From Apostichopus japonicus (taxonomy: Eukaryota > Echinodermata > Holothuroidea > Aspidochirotida > Stichopodidae), in NCBI RefSeq assembly GCF_037975245.1, contig NC_092568.1, positions 5,045,001-5,109,000 on the forward strand: a DNA stretch of 64,000 nt, read 5' to 3'. Below the pieces are notes generated by a model that worked only from the letters and a program-made list of their open reading frames with translations, did no database searches and had not been told where the DNA came from. Both the position numbers and the translations under genes were made by a program. This document shows, piece after piece, positions 35,501 through 50,500 of this stretch. Numbering within the stretch: position 1 is the stretch's first letter; each line of letters starts with the position of its first letter.

Positions 35501-38500
35501 GGGTGGGAACTGGGATAGTCTGCAGGCAAGTTGCTTGCAGTACAAAGGATAAAGCATTGCTAGACAATGCAATACAGAATTGTATAAGAATAATTTATTG
35601 GGTGAGCAGCTGCAAAAGTGATTTCACCATCATTTAATAAACCATTGCATGTAATAGGTTCATGGAAAACAAGCAAGCCTTTTAAATATAGAGCACATCC
35701 ATCAGTTAATCCAGTTAATCAGTTAATCCAGGATAATATACCGTAGCCACAGTCAGTCAAGTTCCCTTATCACACAAGAATGTTGGGTGGGCGAAATAAT
35801 AAAGTGGATGGGCAAAATAATTTTCTGGCAGTGGGCAAGTTCAATTTTTACTGGGTGGGCAAATGAATTTATCCAATTGCCCACTCAGTTTAAAGTTAAA
35901 AGGAGTTGAAGTTTTAGCATAAAGATTCATAAATTACATGTATAATTTCTGTGCACACAACAAAGTATTGAGAAGCTAATCAACTTCTCACTTAACTGTT
36001 ACGTAACTTTATATGATGAAAATATTCGAAGGTTGTCTTAGTTTGTGAACTAAAATTTTAATTTGAGTAAAACTTGTTACTTAAAACCTGTCAGCCGAAT
36101 ACTGGAAGCAGCTTTAAGTATTATCGACAGCATATACTGTAGCTGTTGTCCGAGATGAACTGTGTGAAGTGTATTACTCATTCTTATCAGTGATATTTCT
36201 TCTTGCTATACCTACAGCACCTGGTGGAAACCATGCAATTGATTCCAAGCTTATGGATGCCCTGAACACTGTCAAGCCTTCTCAGGGTACCATGCTTCAC
36301 ATTGCAGCAAAGGTAAATTTAAATTTTATATATTTGAAAAATTACACAGCTGCAGTTGACCAATCATTGCAACAATGAACAATAGAACTTTTTTTGGACA
36401 TTTGTTACCCTTGAAGATAACTGTATTGAAAGGTTTTCTGACAGTAAACCAACAATGTAACATTGGTGTAATTCATCTTGCCCAGGCTCTCCTAATCACC
36501 TAGGAGTCCAGATCAGCAGTATAGAGAAACCTAGCATGTATTCACAATGTATCAAGTGATTTTCAAAGCCAGGGGGGGGGCCTCTACCTGAGAACTTGTG
36601 ACACTGTGTTCTCATGTAAATTATATACAATGATACAAGACTGCAAAGGAACTCTTCCAATGACTAAACATGGGGTATGATTTCAGAAATGATTTATTTG
36701 GAACAGTTTTGGAAATGGACATTCATTGGTTTTGCATGAGACCAAATCTATAGTACTTACCTAAAAGATTTAAGGCAAGTTAATGAAAAATAATGTTGAT
36801 GTCGAAAAATAAACTTCTCCTCTATACTGTATATTTTAACACTATAATAAAGGCCGTAGGATATTAAAAGAAACTCAACTTTATGATTTTTATAGAATGT
36901 TTACTAAAGTTTTGTCAAATCCGACACATAGGGGTAGAAAAGGCTTAATTAATTAATATTGCTTTTTAATTCCAGCTTGGCAATGCCGATGTAGTGCGAG
37001 CCCTTCTCGTGTCTGAGGTAGATGCATCTATTCGAGATGAAAGTGGAGCAACAGCATTCGAGGTTGCCGATACAGAACAAGTCAGACTGGTCTTTTATGA
37101 TGTTTTGCTACAGCTGATTGGCCAATCAAAGTAAGTACTTCACTTAAATACCATAATGTGAATTGCACTCTGTTAATTTGGTGTTGTAATTTCATGATTA
37201 GTGCACATGCGATGTTGTACCTACCTGTATTGCTACAGTATTGAGCTAATCAAATAAAAACGTGCATTGGTGTTTCCCATGTTAAGACACTGTTAGTAGC
37301 ATCCAGCATATATATCATGGCAGACTAGTTGACAGATCAAAAGTCATTTCCAATAAGAAACTTTCTCTATCATTTTGGTGAAACCAAATTTGAAGATTGA
37401 TTGCAACATGATATTGTCACCGGTAATTATTTGCCGTGCTTCCTATAGGTGATGGTTTGGTAAGTCTAAAAAAGTTATATATATACCATATTATTATAAA
37501 CATGTGAGCATTTAGAGATGACTTGTGAATTAATTATGTCAATGAGAAATGAGCAGATTTGCTTCTTCTACACAATCTGGCTACATAGAATAGTTGACAG
37601 TTAAAGAAAAGACCAGGCACTAATCTTGAAAGTATGAATTTGGTTGAGATTGAAATTGCTATGTCCCAGTAACAGATAAGGGTGTGAGGGACGAGGTGTG
37701 TAGTAATGGATTAAACAGATAGTTTAGTAATGAGACAGTTAGGAATTTAATTAAGATTGTTTAAGAACCTCAGTGAAAGATATATTAAGGAGTATCCATT
37801 TCTAGCTTTGTCGCATGATTCAAAGCTCCTGTAAATAGATTGGCATTTTGAAGGTTAATGGTTAAAAATCTCTGAAGCATACTGAAAAAAAACATCACTC
37901 AGGTTTAAACATATGACTTGTCCTTTCTGGTTGGCTATACCAGCAAGAGAGAGAAGAGTTCAAAAGTTTATCCCAAGTAAGTTATTAATTCTGACAATCT
38001 CTCCTAATCTTCAGGTTGAATTTATGTCTACAATATAGTTTTTATGCACTTTGTAAAGTTACAGGCAGAGAATATGAACTTTGAGTCTTGAAAATCTTTG
38101 TTGTTTCATTTTTCTGTGTCAAAGATGATATGGTATGCTGAAAATTTGAAGAGAGAATCAACTTCTTAAAGTCTCTGTAACAATATAATCTCATCCCACT
38201 GTCTCCCAAAATGAAAAGTCAGGTCATCTCTGCTTAGATCCTTGGTATTCAAGCTGGGGTCGTGACCCAAAAACTTTTGGAGGATCAACAAAACTTGTGA
38301 AGAAAGAAGAAATTGCCGATATTTGTTGGAAGGGGGTGGGGGGGGGGAGGAGAAAGTGGATAAGCCTTGAACTGAATGACATTTTCAAACTTTGCAATAT
38401 ATAACTCCATTCTGCAACTTACTGTAGGAGTGCCCTTAAGTTTGTGACCTTTTGTAATGATCGTTTAGTATTGCTCAGTCAGTCACATGACCATGCTTCA

Positions 38501-41500
38501 TGTTTTTCAGAGTAAATCACGTGGAGAAGTTGCTTTCATGCGGAGTAGACGTAAACTATCAATCTAGCAGCACAGGGGGTAACTCCATACTTCACTGGGG
38601 TGCAATCTATGGGAACAAAGATATGCTGAAAGTTTTATTAGGTAAGTTTTACAATTTTATTTTTAAAGATAATATGTGAATTACAGGATTTCATACAGTA
38701 GATGAAAATTATGAGATTTTTGGCATCCCAAGGATTGGGTACAAAAGTATCATCTGTGGTCCTCAAGATCACAAGCTTTTACCCCCCACCCCCTTCCCCA
38801 CTCTGCTTCATCTATATACAGTATGTGTTTACTGCATGTCATGTTCAATTAATTTCTAATCAAGTAACAAGGATCTACAGTATGACAAAAGCTATCAAAT
38901 ATTTGTTCTCACTCAATACAAAATGCTGCTAATTGGTGACAACAGTTTAATACCAAACTTTTATCGTTCAGATGTAGGAGTTTTTTGCAATTCTGTGCGA
39001 GCCTACAGCATGAAGTGCCTACAGTACTGTTATACACACATTGTTGTGAAAGAGTTCCAGTCTTAGGTTAAATAATAAAATAATTAAAATTAATCAGAAA
39101 TTAATTAATTAAAAAATAAAATAAACAAAATAACAAATATATAAAAAAAAAAGATTGTGGGGGCTTTTTTGGTAACTTTTAAAAGTAACAGATTTTCTTG
39201 AGGAAACAAACATTTGTTTTGTGTAACTTGTGTAATTTTGTGTAACATGTAATGTTATGTAACAAATAACATTTTATCCTAAACCAGGCAATTCTTTGAA
39301 AAACCTAGTATAGACACAAGTGTAATACTACATGTTCTTGGTCATGCCGTACTGCTTTGTACGGACGGTACTCATACCAAAGGAGAATTCTACTTGTACT
39401 CGTACTCATGCTGATGTACTCTTGCTACAAGTTTGCACTCAGCTGTTAGTCAACAACACCAACTGTCCTAAATGTTAATCAGTAAATATGCTAGATAGTG
39501 AAATAATGGTCACTGATTCTTAGATTTCAACAAGATATTTACTGCCAGCATCAAAGTACTGTATTTTGCCCCACTGAGACATTTAATTGTCAAATTGAGC
39601 AGTGTTCCTTTAATGTCTGGGAATGATTTGGAGAGATATAACCTACAGGAGAGTACTCTTGAACACTTTAAGCAACTTAAAGCACGCTTAATTTAGGGGG
39701 GCAATACTGGCAACCTTTTAAGGTTATTTAAGCGATACAAAGCCGTAATATTATCGTACTCATTTAGTCAACATTGCTTCCATTCCCATTGCGTAGTCAA
39801 TCCCGATTTTTAATTTCCGAGTGTGATAAACTCGTGCAACATCCAAATTGTTCAAATGAAGTCACAATCAGCTCTTTGATTTATCACACAGTAGTGACAG
39901 CAATAATTGTGGTTTATATTGTCAGGAAAGTGTGGCTAGAGTATACTGTATTTCCTCTTCTGAAATATTGTGTCTTTTGATGTTCCTTGCAGCTTTACCA
40001 TATAAATCTGAATACAGCCTGCCGTTAGGCTCTATGGAAACGTAAATCAAATATGATCAGGTGTTTCCGGTTATACAGAGCCATTGTACATTGTCTTATT
40101 TCCTTGTTTGAATTTTTTTTTTTTTTTTATCGTTTTCATCGTTCCCTTGACTAGATCATGTTTACATTTATAATGTACATATAATTATTGCAAAGCAGGG
40201 CAAGTTTTTATGGACTCTTTCTGGTTGGCCTTCAAACAATCAGGCCTTGCTTTTTGGTTGTCCAAACAGCAAATTTGGTTGTCCGAAAAAATGTAGCAAA
40301 ATAAACAAAGACAAATTTGGACACTGTATCAGAGATGTGTAGGTTTGGTGAATTGAACACCAAAGTTTGGGGTGAATGGACGATACCAATTTATCATATA
40401 TACTTACTTGGAGATATTTAGTTACAGTGCAATCTATCTTTGGTGTAAAAAAACTAGCGGGTCCGTTGGACGACCTCCAAAGCTGATTTTGGTTGTTCGG
40501 ACAGAAATTTGATAGTCTGGGACGACCATTCATTTAATGTACCCTGCATCGGTTAAAATCACGACTGTATTTAATTCTGAACTGTTAATACGTCAGCCAT
40601 AAAACTGTAGCTATCATATAAAATCAGTGAGCACTACTACCTTATTACACTGACATTCAGACAACAGGTGTACAGAATCTAGTAGTACTATATAGCTGCC
40701 ATGTGATAACATAGCCAGTGAGTTTGCTTGTGGGTTGTTGAAAGCTTGTTAACAAGTTTTCTGTCTGAAGAATAGAACTGGGTAAATAAAGATTCAAAGC
40801 ATGTTATGCTTAGGAATAATTGTCCAACTTTAAATTTAGTCACTCAACTGGGCCTTGTTCAAAAGGTTAAGTGCACTGCATGAGTGAATCTCATTGAAAC
40901 CTCACTGAGTAGTTTGCCAGGGTGTAGGCAGGTCGGTGTATGTGTTTAAAAGCTGCAACGTGGACAGTGGCTCTACTGAATCTCTGTACTTAGTAGGAAA
41001 AGGTTATAATACAGTAAATTACCAGCAAAGTTAAAGGCCACAATAAGCTCTGGGTTTCTTCACCGAGGGTATTTCTCCGTCAAAAACGAACCCTGCAACT
41101 CTTGAAAATGCCTGCAGGTATTCCTGAAAACAATGGTAGGTTTCTTAGTTGTTGTTTTTAGTCAGTTATTCGGTTTATTAGTTAATCAGGTTTAATTGAT
41201 TTGTCGTTGTTGTAATGAACACTGTATGTTACTGTCGGTGGAATAATGACATGGGTCTGTATGATTAAGGCCCACCATGTGCAGGGTGCAAGTGTGTGGT
41301 GGATGTCTATATGGTATACAACTGATAGTATTCCCTTCATCCTATTACCTTGACATTCTGATAAATACAGTCTATAAATTTGTTTACAATGAAGACAGGA
41401 ATAGCACCCACATACCGTATTTATCAGATCTGTGTGTACTTTGCAGTAGACAAAGTTAATGGATGTTTGTCCACACTCTTATAGGCACATTTAATTACAG

Positions 41501-44500
41501 AGTAAGTGACAGTAACAACATATTTACAACTGTTTGTTTGTTACATTTTAAACAAATGGTTAAATTGTTTGTTATGTATGGAAAAAATGGTGTAAATGAT
41601 TGTGTAAATACCAAAATATTGAAAATAGTACCAAAAAAATCTATCAATAAGAAAAGAAAAAGAGACTGCTTTGAAAGAGATTAATTATGTGTAGAACTGC
41701 AGTATGTGTTTACATCTTATTGAGTAGTACTGCCTGCTGTACATACTACTGTACAGTATATATATGCATTATGACATTCCTAGTGTGTACAACATTTTTT
41801 GTATTGTTCATTATAATCATAAATGTAGAAGATTCTACTTAATATTCAAATGAACAGTTTTACAATTATAATATATTTAATGTAGGAAGATCATTTGAGA
41901 CAGAAAATCTGTGTTTTATGACATTGATAACTGGGATTAATACATGTTAAGAAATCAAGTTCACATGGAAAAATGTGTGCATTTATTGTGTGTGTACATC
42001 CAAGAACCTACTTAATGAATGTTGACAACTATTTTAATACAGTGCAGTATGTTTGAGGACCAGGCAGAGCTGCGTAAAGCAATTCATGCAAGTTCTGTGC
42101 TTTGTCTTTTCTATACAAATTTGGTGACCAGCTGTGCGTTGTTTCGAGTCTCTACTCGGGGAATTATTCAACCAGGATCGCATTGCAAAATGGTCAAGTT
42201 GCTATACTAGTGTTAAGAAGTATAGCAGTTCTCTATACAGGAAATGTAGTGTTTAGAGAGAGAGAGAAAACAAAACAAACTGAGCTTTCAAAAATGCTTC
42301 ACAAAGATTTGAACAAGTGAGCATTATTCCTGGCTACTTTGTTAATAATATTTCCTTCCTACAAGTAATTGGATAACTTCCTATCATTTACACCACAGTG
42401 CAGTGAAGTACAACGTAATAGGGACTGTTTTATTGTTGCTGTTTTATCAGAGAGAGTAGAGAGGATGGGATTTGGGGGGGGGGGGGGGTGGGTGGGTGGA
42501 AGGGTGAGTTTGTTCAGAAATTATAGCGGTGTGCTTAATTTGATGTTGCATGTCTATTCTGTCATTGGTCAAACAGTTCTCATGATCATTACTAACAGAC
42601 ACCCAGCCTCCCCCCCCCAAAAAAAAAAAAAACCAAACTTGAACAGCCTCACAACCCAGGCCTCACCCATAGTGAATACAATATTATGTTCACCGATAAG
42701 AATGATAAATAAATAAACAAAGCTTAACATAATAGTCTTGAAGCATATTTGCGGATTATTAGATATCTTTGTTTAATTGTAATCCACATGATTTATGTAA
42801 TTTGTCTAAAAGAAACATTATTTTTCTCATTTGATGGATTAGATGCGAAGTGCAATGTGAATGCTGTAAATAATGATGGAGTGACAGCCCTACACGAAGC
42901 AGTCGTTAGGAACGATGCTAAATTAGTGGAGGAACTCTTGGTGAGGGGCGCTGACCCAAACATAGAAGCTACTTCTGGGTAAGAGAACTTAACTTTATAT
43001 TAATTCAAACCAAAATGTATTTTGTTGGAATTTTTTATGTAAAACTTTCTCTTTGGTCGTTGTTTTTATTTTGGAGTTTTGATATGTTTAGCGTGGTTAA
43101 TTAGTGCTCAATATACCTCGAAATGTGATCACAAAATATTGATATAAAGGCCAGTTTCAAATTTGGGAGCTCCGAGCACAGTTTGAATTCCTTTCATTTT
43201 TTTCAACTAAAGTGTTTGAAAACTTATAAGGATATCTGTGCTTAATATGTATGCTATATTTTTACCAACATACTTTGTGTGTATGTGAATAACATATCGT
43301 GTTTCCTCAAAAGTGTAAAATGTGCAAATAGCGTTTGCTGCAAATTTACATTCAGTTTATGAAGTGAAGCCTGCCAGTTTAGCCAACATATTAAAAAATC
43401 ACACGTTGTATGCAGTAAATGCACATTCAATGAGAGAAGATTTTATGTTGCAGACTATTGCTTTCATGGTACAGTCGTTTTTAACTATGAATCAGTTTTG
43501 GAGATGCTCCACATTCCAGATGTGATAAGAATAATACCATTGTTATTGCTTCTGCAAATTCAGTTTGTGTACTAAAATGTTTTAGTTCAGTCAACATGAC
43601 TACAATTCACAGACCATACACAAAATGCTGCCCGCTTGGCTGTTTTTAAGATACGTTACCCATACAGTAAACTACAGTAAGTACTGCTGTTAATTAATAT
43701 CTTCAGTATGAAGCGATTGCAGATACTTGAGATACAATAGGAGTATACCATTGTCATGTAGTCAAATACACAATTGCCATAGCAACCATTCTGAAGATTT
43801 TATGTCCAAAGTTCAGTCTCTCTAGGATTTAACTGACTTACAATATTGCCTTTGTCAATCATATATTGATTTTATTTCTGTTCATCTTTGAATCATTTTG
43901 TTTTAGTTTGCAAAAGCTGTGAAATATATAAAAATATATACTGTAAATTAGTCATAATTTTAACATTTTATCATTTTACAGGAAATCTGCAGGTAAAAGC
44001 CCCAAGGCATTAGCAGAAAGCAATCCAGAAATATTGGCTCTTATTGAGAAAGCCTCAAAACTTCCATTGGGACAAACAAAAGATAACTCGGGTACAGCCA
44101 TCTTGTTCTATATTCAATGTACAATGTGGTAACACAGTGTGTATGGAATCAAAGGTTTTAAGTTGTGTTCCACTTTCAACAAGTTCAAAGTAATAAAGTC
44201 TGTTCAGTCCTCGATATAAAACACATGTATGATGATAGGAACAGGATTGCAATTTTGCCCTGAAATCAGATGACCTCCAGATCGTTTGCATAAACTGTGA
44301 TCTGATTAGATTAAATGATAATGCCTGTGAATCTTATCTTGGACACATATGATGATATTTGTATAAACATTTGTCACATAATAAGTTTCCCATGCACATT
44401 CATTATCGCCTGATTGATAAAATGTAGTAAGTATTTCTGTAGGTAACCGTTTCCACCTCTAACCTCCTTTTTTTGATTTTCATCTGCATAGTATTGACAA

Positions 44501-47500
44501 TAGATGACCAAACATCCAGTGAGTTGAGTTCTGGAGATACTGAAGATATCACAGAAAATTCAGCTACTGAAGTTTCAAGTCCCAGTCCCGTTCAAGTAAG
44601 TTTCCGTCTGCACAAAAAAGAAATACATTTCAAAAACATTTGAAAGATACATAATGTACATTATGGCAATGATGGGGTAGTGATGATTGCAATGGAAGTG
44701 GACCGTCATGTGCATTGCCCTACTATTGAAAACTACATCTGCATGTTGGGTTTCATTGGGGTATTAGAGATTATCACTTGTAGAATACAGAAAGAAGCTC
44801 TACTTTCCCTCAAGGGAGGAGGGGTGGGTGTTGGTTGAGGAGAGGCGGGTGTATTGACAAACGCTTAAAATTAATCCAGAAATTTGAGGGAACAGTTCTG
44901 TTTATTTTGAGACCTCAGTAACTTTTGACTGAATGTATGAAAGTTAAGTGGTTTGATGTTGCAGTCCTTGACTTAATGACTGCCAGATTTAATAAAGGGA
45001 CACAAGTTAGACAAGCAGAACGGCAAAGAAGTTTACTGGACCTGTTAGATCAAAAAAGACAACCAGCAGTTAGCAGTGAACAGTGGAAGTTTTTTATTGT
45101 AGTGAGCATTATGTGGAGAAAAAAGAAAATTGTAGCAAGGAGGGGGTTAACAGTACATTTTCAGGAATAGAGAAAGAAGTTTGGTTCACTTATATTCTTG
45201 ATGCCAATAAAGCCTACATGCATACTTAATTTCTTCATCTCTGTCGGTTGCACCATCGAGTGTGAAAAGTTGCTGGCTTTATCTGGCAGTGTTTCACTAA
45301 GTACAAAGAGTTCAAGATCGAATAGCTCTTCATTTTCAAGACGTTTCTAAAAAACGTTTTTTCCCAACTTCAGAATCACAACACTGCTGCTCCTGAGTTG
45401 CAAGCACCTGAACCAGAGCCTGCGTTGGTTGACCCTCGCTTACGTCTCCTTTGGCCAAAGCCACAGCAGATGACAACACAGAATGAAGGAACAGATCTGA
45501 AACTGCCTCAAGAGTTCACAATTAAGGTTTTGCCATCACCGTCAGGAGGTAAGGAGAACAGTCTTTTCTAACATGCGTAACTACGTCATTTCCTAAGTAG
45601 TCAGATGTGTTGGAAATGAAACATGAAAAAGTCAAATTCACAAGTGTATTTCTTTCTCTTTCTTAGTATCTTCTTCTCTTAATATTGCTTCTAATTATGT
45701 GTGGCCATTTGGTCAGAGGTCAAACTTTATATTCCAAGAACATCTTAAGTACTATGTTGTCAGTTGCATAGATGTGGATATAATACAGACATGTTTTCAT
45801 AGAAGGTGGCATAGAATGTGGTGGCCAGTTCTGTGTCTAATTTCTGGTCAGCTATTCTACCTATATTTACGGTATAGCAAAGAATGTCACCAATTGTGAG
45901 GGCTGGATAGGTCAGTTGGTAGAGTGCTGGGCCTTTAATCCAGAGGTCATTGGTTCGAATCCCATTCCAGCCAAAAATTTCTTTATTCTTCTCCATTGTT
46001 TAAACTTTCCCAGTCAGTTTTCTGTAATTCAGTACTTATATGATGTTGTGATAAGATACATGTTTGATTTAACCTTTTATGTTTGGCAAAGCAAAAGGTT
46101 ATTGCAATATAATGGACAGCATTGAATGTTACAACCTGTAGCAACTGAAGGGTTACACACCATGGAGATAAGAACAACTGGTGCAGCATTTAAATTAACA
46201 AGAACATATGTTAATGCAACTGTTATAGATTGGTCCCCTCCATCGGTATTCCAAATTACTTCATTTCCTTATCAAAGTCTCCTTTGTTAACATCATTAAA
46301 TACGTAACAGGGTTGGGAAAAAGGCACAGCATGCTTAGATGGTTACTAGTGCTCTAATTTGCATCGACTGTACTAGTAAAAGGTTTTAGTTTATTGGGGT
46401 GGAGATGAGGTCGGAAGAAGATTCGGTTGCGTGTTTCGCTACTTCGTGCTGGCTTGTGGTGTTTATTGTCATTAGTTATGTCATGTTTTTGGGGTGGAGA
46501 TGAGGGCTGAAGAAGGTTCTGTTGCATGTTTTGCTGCTCCCTGCTGGCTTATGGTATTTATTGTCATTAGTTATGTAGTGTTTGTTGTACAAGTTCATCC
46601 GCTACTGTTATTTGCAGCAAAGGAAACACTGAACTCTGTATTGAGGATGTTAGGCTGAAGATCTAACTTAAGAGATATATTGCTGATCAGTTGCCAGCAA
46701 GATATTTGAGGTAAAGAAATGTCCTTCTTCCTCACTTTGCTTTTTTTAAATTTTTTTTTTATCTTCCTTTTATGTTTACATCAGTTCACCTGGAGAAGCA
46801 GGTTGATATATGGACAATACAATCAGCAATGTTACAAGATCTGGGATTTAAACCTGCCTTGGAGAGTGGTTTGGAAGGGAAGGATGCCCTGGTCGTGTGC
46901 CTTATCAATCAGCAGCTATTTCAAAAGAAGGAGAGCTATAGAATCGTAGTGAATGAATCTCAGGTGCAGATGATATGCAGTGACATCTCAGGGCTATGGT
47001 ATGCCAGCTGTACTTTCCTGAATCTCGTAAGATTATGCGGCAAGGACGGTTTACCACAACTCAAGGTAAAGTTTTACTTCTAAATTGTTCCGATAAAGTT
47101 GTTGTGTGCATTCCAATGGAGTACAGTTATGGTTGTGTTTTGGTTTTCTGGATCAAAAATATGACTGTGGCCTGTGCTGGATCTTATCAGGATGAAAATG
47201 TTATAATAAACAGGAAATGATGTATAGTAACTGTGAATATTGAGCGTAGTACAGCATTTTCTAAAACAGGAAACAAAAGAGTGTGTGGACAGTTTATTGA
47301 CAGCTGTCAGTTATAACATAGAAGTAACCATGTTTGTTTTCAAAATCTTTTAGACAATATGTTTGGCATGTGTCACAGATAGACAAGAACTGAGCTAAGA
47401 ATCTCTATTAAGGAAGTAGACATAAATAAGTAGCAGATAATATCTTTGCCAAATGAAAACTTCTCTGGTGATGGACAAGAGGTATTAGAAGTTCATCTTC

Positions 47501-50500
47501 TTCACACAAATCAGTATGTATGTTTACCTATGCATGTACGATACAGTATTGATACACATATATGAAGCATACATTATATTGTAGATGTGATATTTGAAAC
47601 TTGAAATATATGATGCATTTAACATTCGAGATATATAATGTATTATACATGGCATGTAAACAGTATATGATATAAACAATATATGATACATGTAACATAA
47701 AATATATTGATATATTATCCATGCAATGTAAACAGTATATGATATTTACAATGTATGATAAATTTAATATATAATACAATGTAACATGAATTATACACTA
47801 TACATGCAATGTAAATAATATATGTGAAGCATAAAATTTGATACAAAGTGCCTCCTTGTGTACGTATGTGGTTTTGCGATCTTCTCTAAATTTCCTGTTG
47901 TAAGTTGGCAATCTGAGCCTATTCTCAGACCCAGTCTTCTTTATCAGAACTGAGAACATGTCACAAGTATGCTGGTATTTTGTTCTGCAGTATCCAAGTT
48001 TATTTAACTATTTGATGTTGTCTTTCTGTAGATTAGTGATTGGCCAAGCCTGGCTCACAGAGCAGTTATGTTAGACATGTCTTCCGGTAGAATTCAAACC
48101 ATTGTAAGTATGATTGGCTTTCCTACTTTTGGTGACTTTGACACAAGCTTTCTATAATACTATGATATGCTCACTTTATAACTTGTCAAAATAGGGTCAC
48201 ACAGAAATATCTGAGGTGTACACTACGGTTTATATTTTCAGCGCAGTTTAACAGGATTAAACAGCCATTTGGGATTTTTTTCTAATGCTAGTACCACTCT
48301 ATACTGTTTCTCAAAGTCATTCTGCAAAGCAGTCTTATTGACAGTATGAACAGTTCCTAACATTTATTATATAGAAACAGGATATTCATACTGCTCATAC
48401 TGTCAGTACAGAGTGCTTTGAAGCTTGTCAAGAAAGTACAGTATTATTAGAAGAAGTTGTCCTAATAAGGTGGTTTAAATGACAATATTTAACTTCCTGC
48501 AATGTCAATATCCCATCACATATCCATTATATCGATTTATGCGTTATATTTGGTATGAAAGTTGGTATGTCGCACCATTCTGCTTTTGGAAAATAATATG
48601 TCGGTTATGGACACAGAGCCGAATTTAACCTTCATCGTTCTATGTATACAACTTTGGCAAACACAGGTGGGTACGACGATTCACTCCAATGTTTATCTTT
48701 TGCCCCCCTATTAGTGGTGGGTTGCACCTTTGTTTGGTGTAGTTCTTGCCCTTTTGTGATCAGTGTTGGTGCGAGGCGTATGCAAGAATGAGCCCAGCTG
48801 AAACAGAAGTAAAACAACCAAATAGTCAAGGTTTTGTGCATACTATTGGCGTTCGTTAAATTTGTAATGTTTGAATGGCAAATTTTTTTCAAGAATTTCC
48901 AATTATCCAACTCACCTGCAGATAAAAACCTGGTACTAATAGTCGTAATCATTTTGCTGTTAAGCTCCATACAGCATTGTGTTGAGTATGGTTTCTTGTC
49001 ATAGGCTTAACGCAGCTTCCATTTAGTGCACATAGACCCCGATAAATGGTTCATGACGATAAAGTGTTGTTTATTTATTTTTAAACTTTTTCAGCTCTTT
49101 GCCAGTTGAATACAGTTATGTATTCTATTCTATTCACCAAATATTCCTTTCCTTATTTCTCCAATTTTTGTTCTCTTTTCTCAGGATTATCTACTATTCC
49201 AAGTGAACACACTTAGTCTACTGAAATTTAATGAAGTAAGTCAATCATACAGAAAAGTTCATTCATTCATTGAAGTGTGTGCAATTTTTTTTCTTTATCA
49301 CAACATAGTTAGAAAGAACATTTTAATTTATATACACAATTCTAAAGAATATACTGTACAGGAAATAACAGCCAAATAAAAAATTCATAAAAAGACTCCT
49401 GCCATTGATGGATCAGAAACAGCCGGTTATGTTGATCTGCAATATGCTATGAAACTAGTTTGAAGCCTTTAGATAGGATTTTGGAATAATCACTTTACAA
49501 CAGCTGTTGCTGTGCAAATCGGACATCTGCAGAGCTACCAATGTAATTATCTTGATCAAACAAAGTTAGTGTACACAGATTGCATAACATATTTGATGTA
49601 TATTAATTCCACAAAATTTTGTAAAGAGGAAAGCACAGTGTAAAAAACCTGATAAAAATCGTAGGCTTGTTTAGCAAATTGGGAATTCGTTGTATCATCT
49701 TGCATTATAATAGACTAGACATGTCTAGACATTTGTAATTTACTATGAAGGAGTTTAAGAAATGTTGTAGATCGAAAGTTGTCCACAGTTTTTGTTTTTT
49801 TAGATGTTTTAACATGATTAAGACACCACACATAAAGACGCAACAAGAACAAATAAAGATAGTGCACCATGGAGAAACATTTGTTATGACTGTATTTCTG
49901 CAATGTAAAAATGACACTGATGACGTCATAACTGTAGCCGAGTAATCGCAGTCATCGCGAGAAGAGCTATGCGATTTATCGACTACAAAAGAAAGAGTGG
50001 ACAATCATCACTAGTATGTATATTGATATAAAACTGTTAACGTTTCTGAAGAGCATTCACAGTGGAGCAGTTCCTATATTTGTTATATTCATCCTTGTGT
50101 AAGTCATTGCTTGGTTGCTCTCAGTTTTCTTTAGTTAATTGCATGGCAACCACTTTCTCCCTTTATGAGTGTTGGTGGAGAGCAGCTATGAAGAAGCAGT
50201 CTAGCACTAGATAATTTGTTGTGTTTTTTCATAACATAAAGTTGCTGTGTACTTTTCACCTTAAATTGTACTTCTCTCTTTGGAAACATGTTACTTTTTA
50301 TCAGTGGTTACTGTTCATATTAAGTGTTTGTCTGTTTTCAAGTGGTGGCCACTTATAATGTGTACAACATCAGTTAAAAAAGAAATTTACATTTTTTTTG
50401 CAGCTTCACTTTTACATCAAAGTCGCAAAAGACTCAAAACTAGAAACACTGATTCCGTATCTTCCAAGGTAAAGTACAGACTGTCATTGGTAATATTGAC

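Larger units (their letters stand above)
32672..36217. other. Intron 1 of the ankyrin-GH20 gene
   Basis: 3.5-kb intron holding the shrunken hAT transposon at 33321-33860 and, near 35780-35890, a few degenerate repeats of GTGGGCAAAATAAT type. The small open frames here lack support. Nothing else was recognised. Confidence 0.5.

Noticed and set aside
38240-38420. Sequence resembling a hAT end (AAGCTGGGGTCGTGACCC)
   Set aside because: No partner terminal repeat or duplication could be found on the other side.
40195-40545. Possible hAT-like element with CAGGG...CCCTG ends
   Set aside because: Only about six terminal bases are inverted repeats and the flanks show no target-site duplication.
44925-45170. 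81-codon open frame in an ankyrin-GH20 intron
   Set aside because: No splice borders in phase with neighbouring exons and no recognisable domain.
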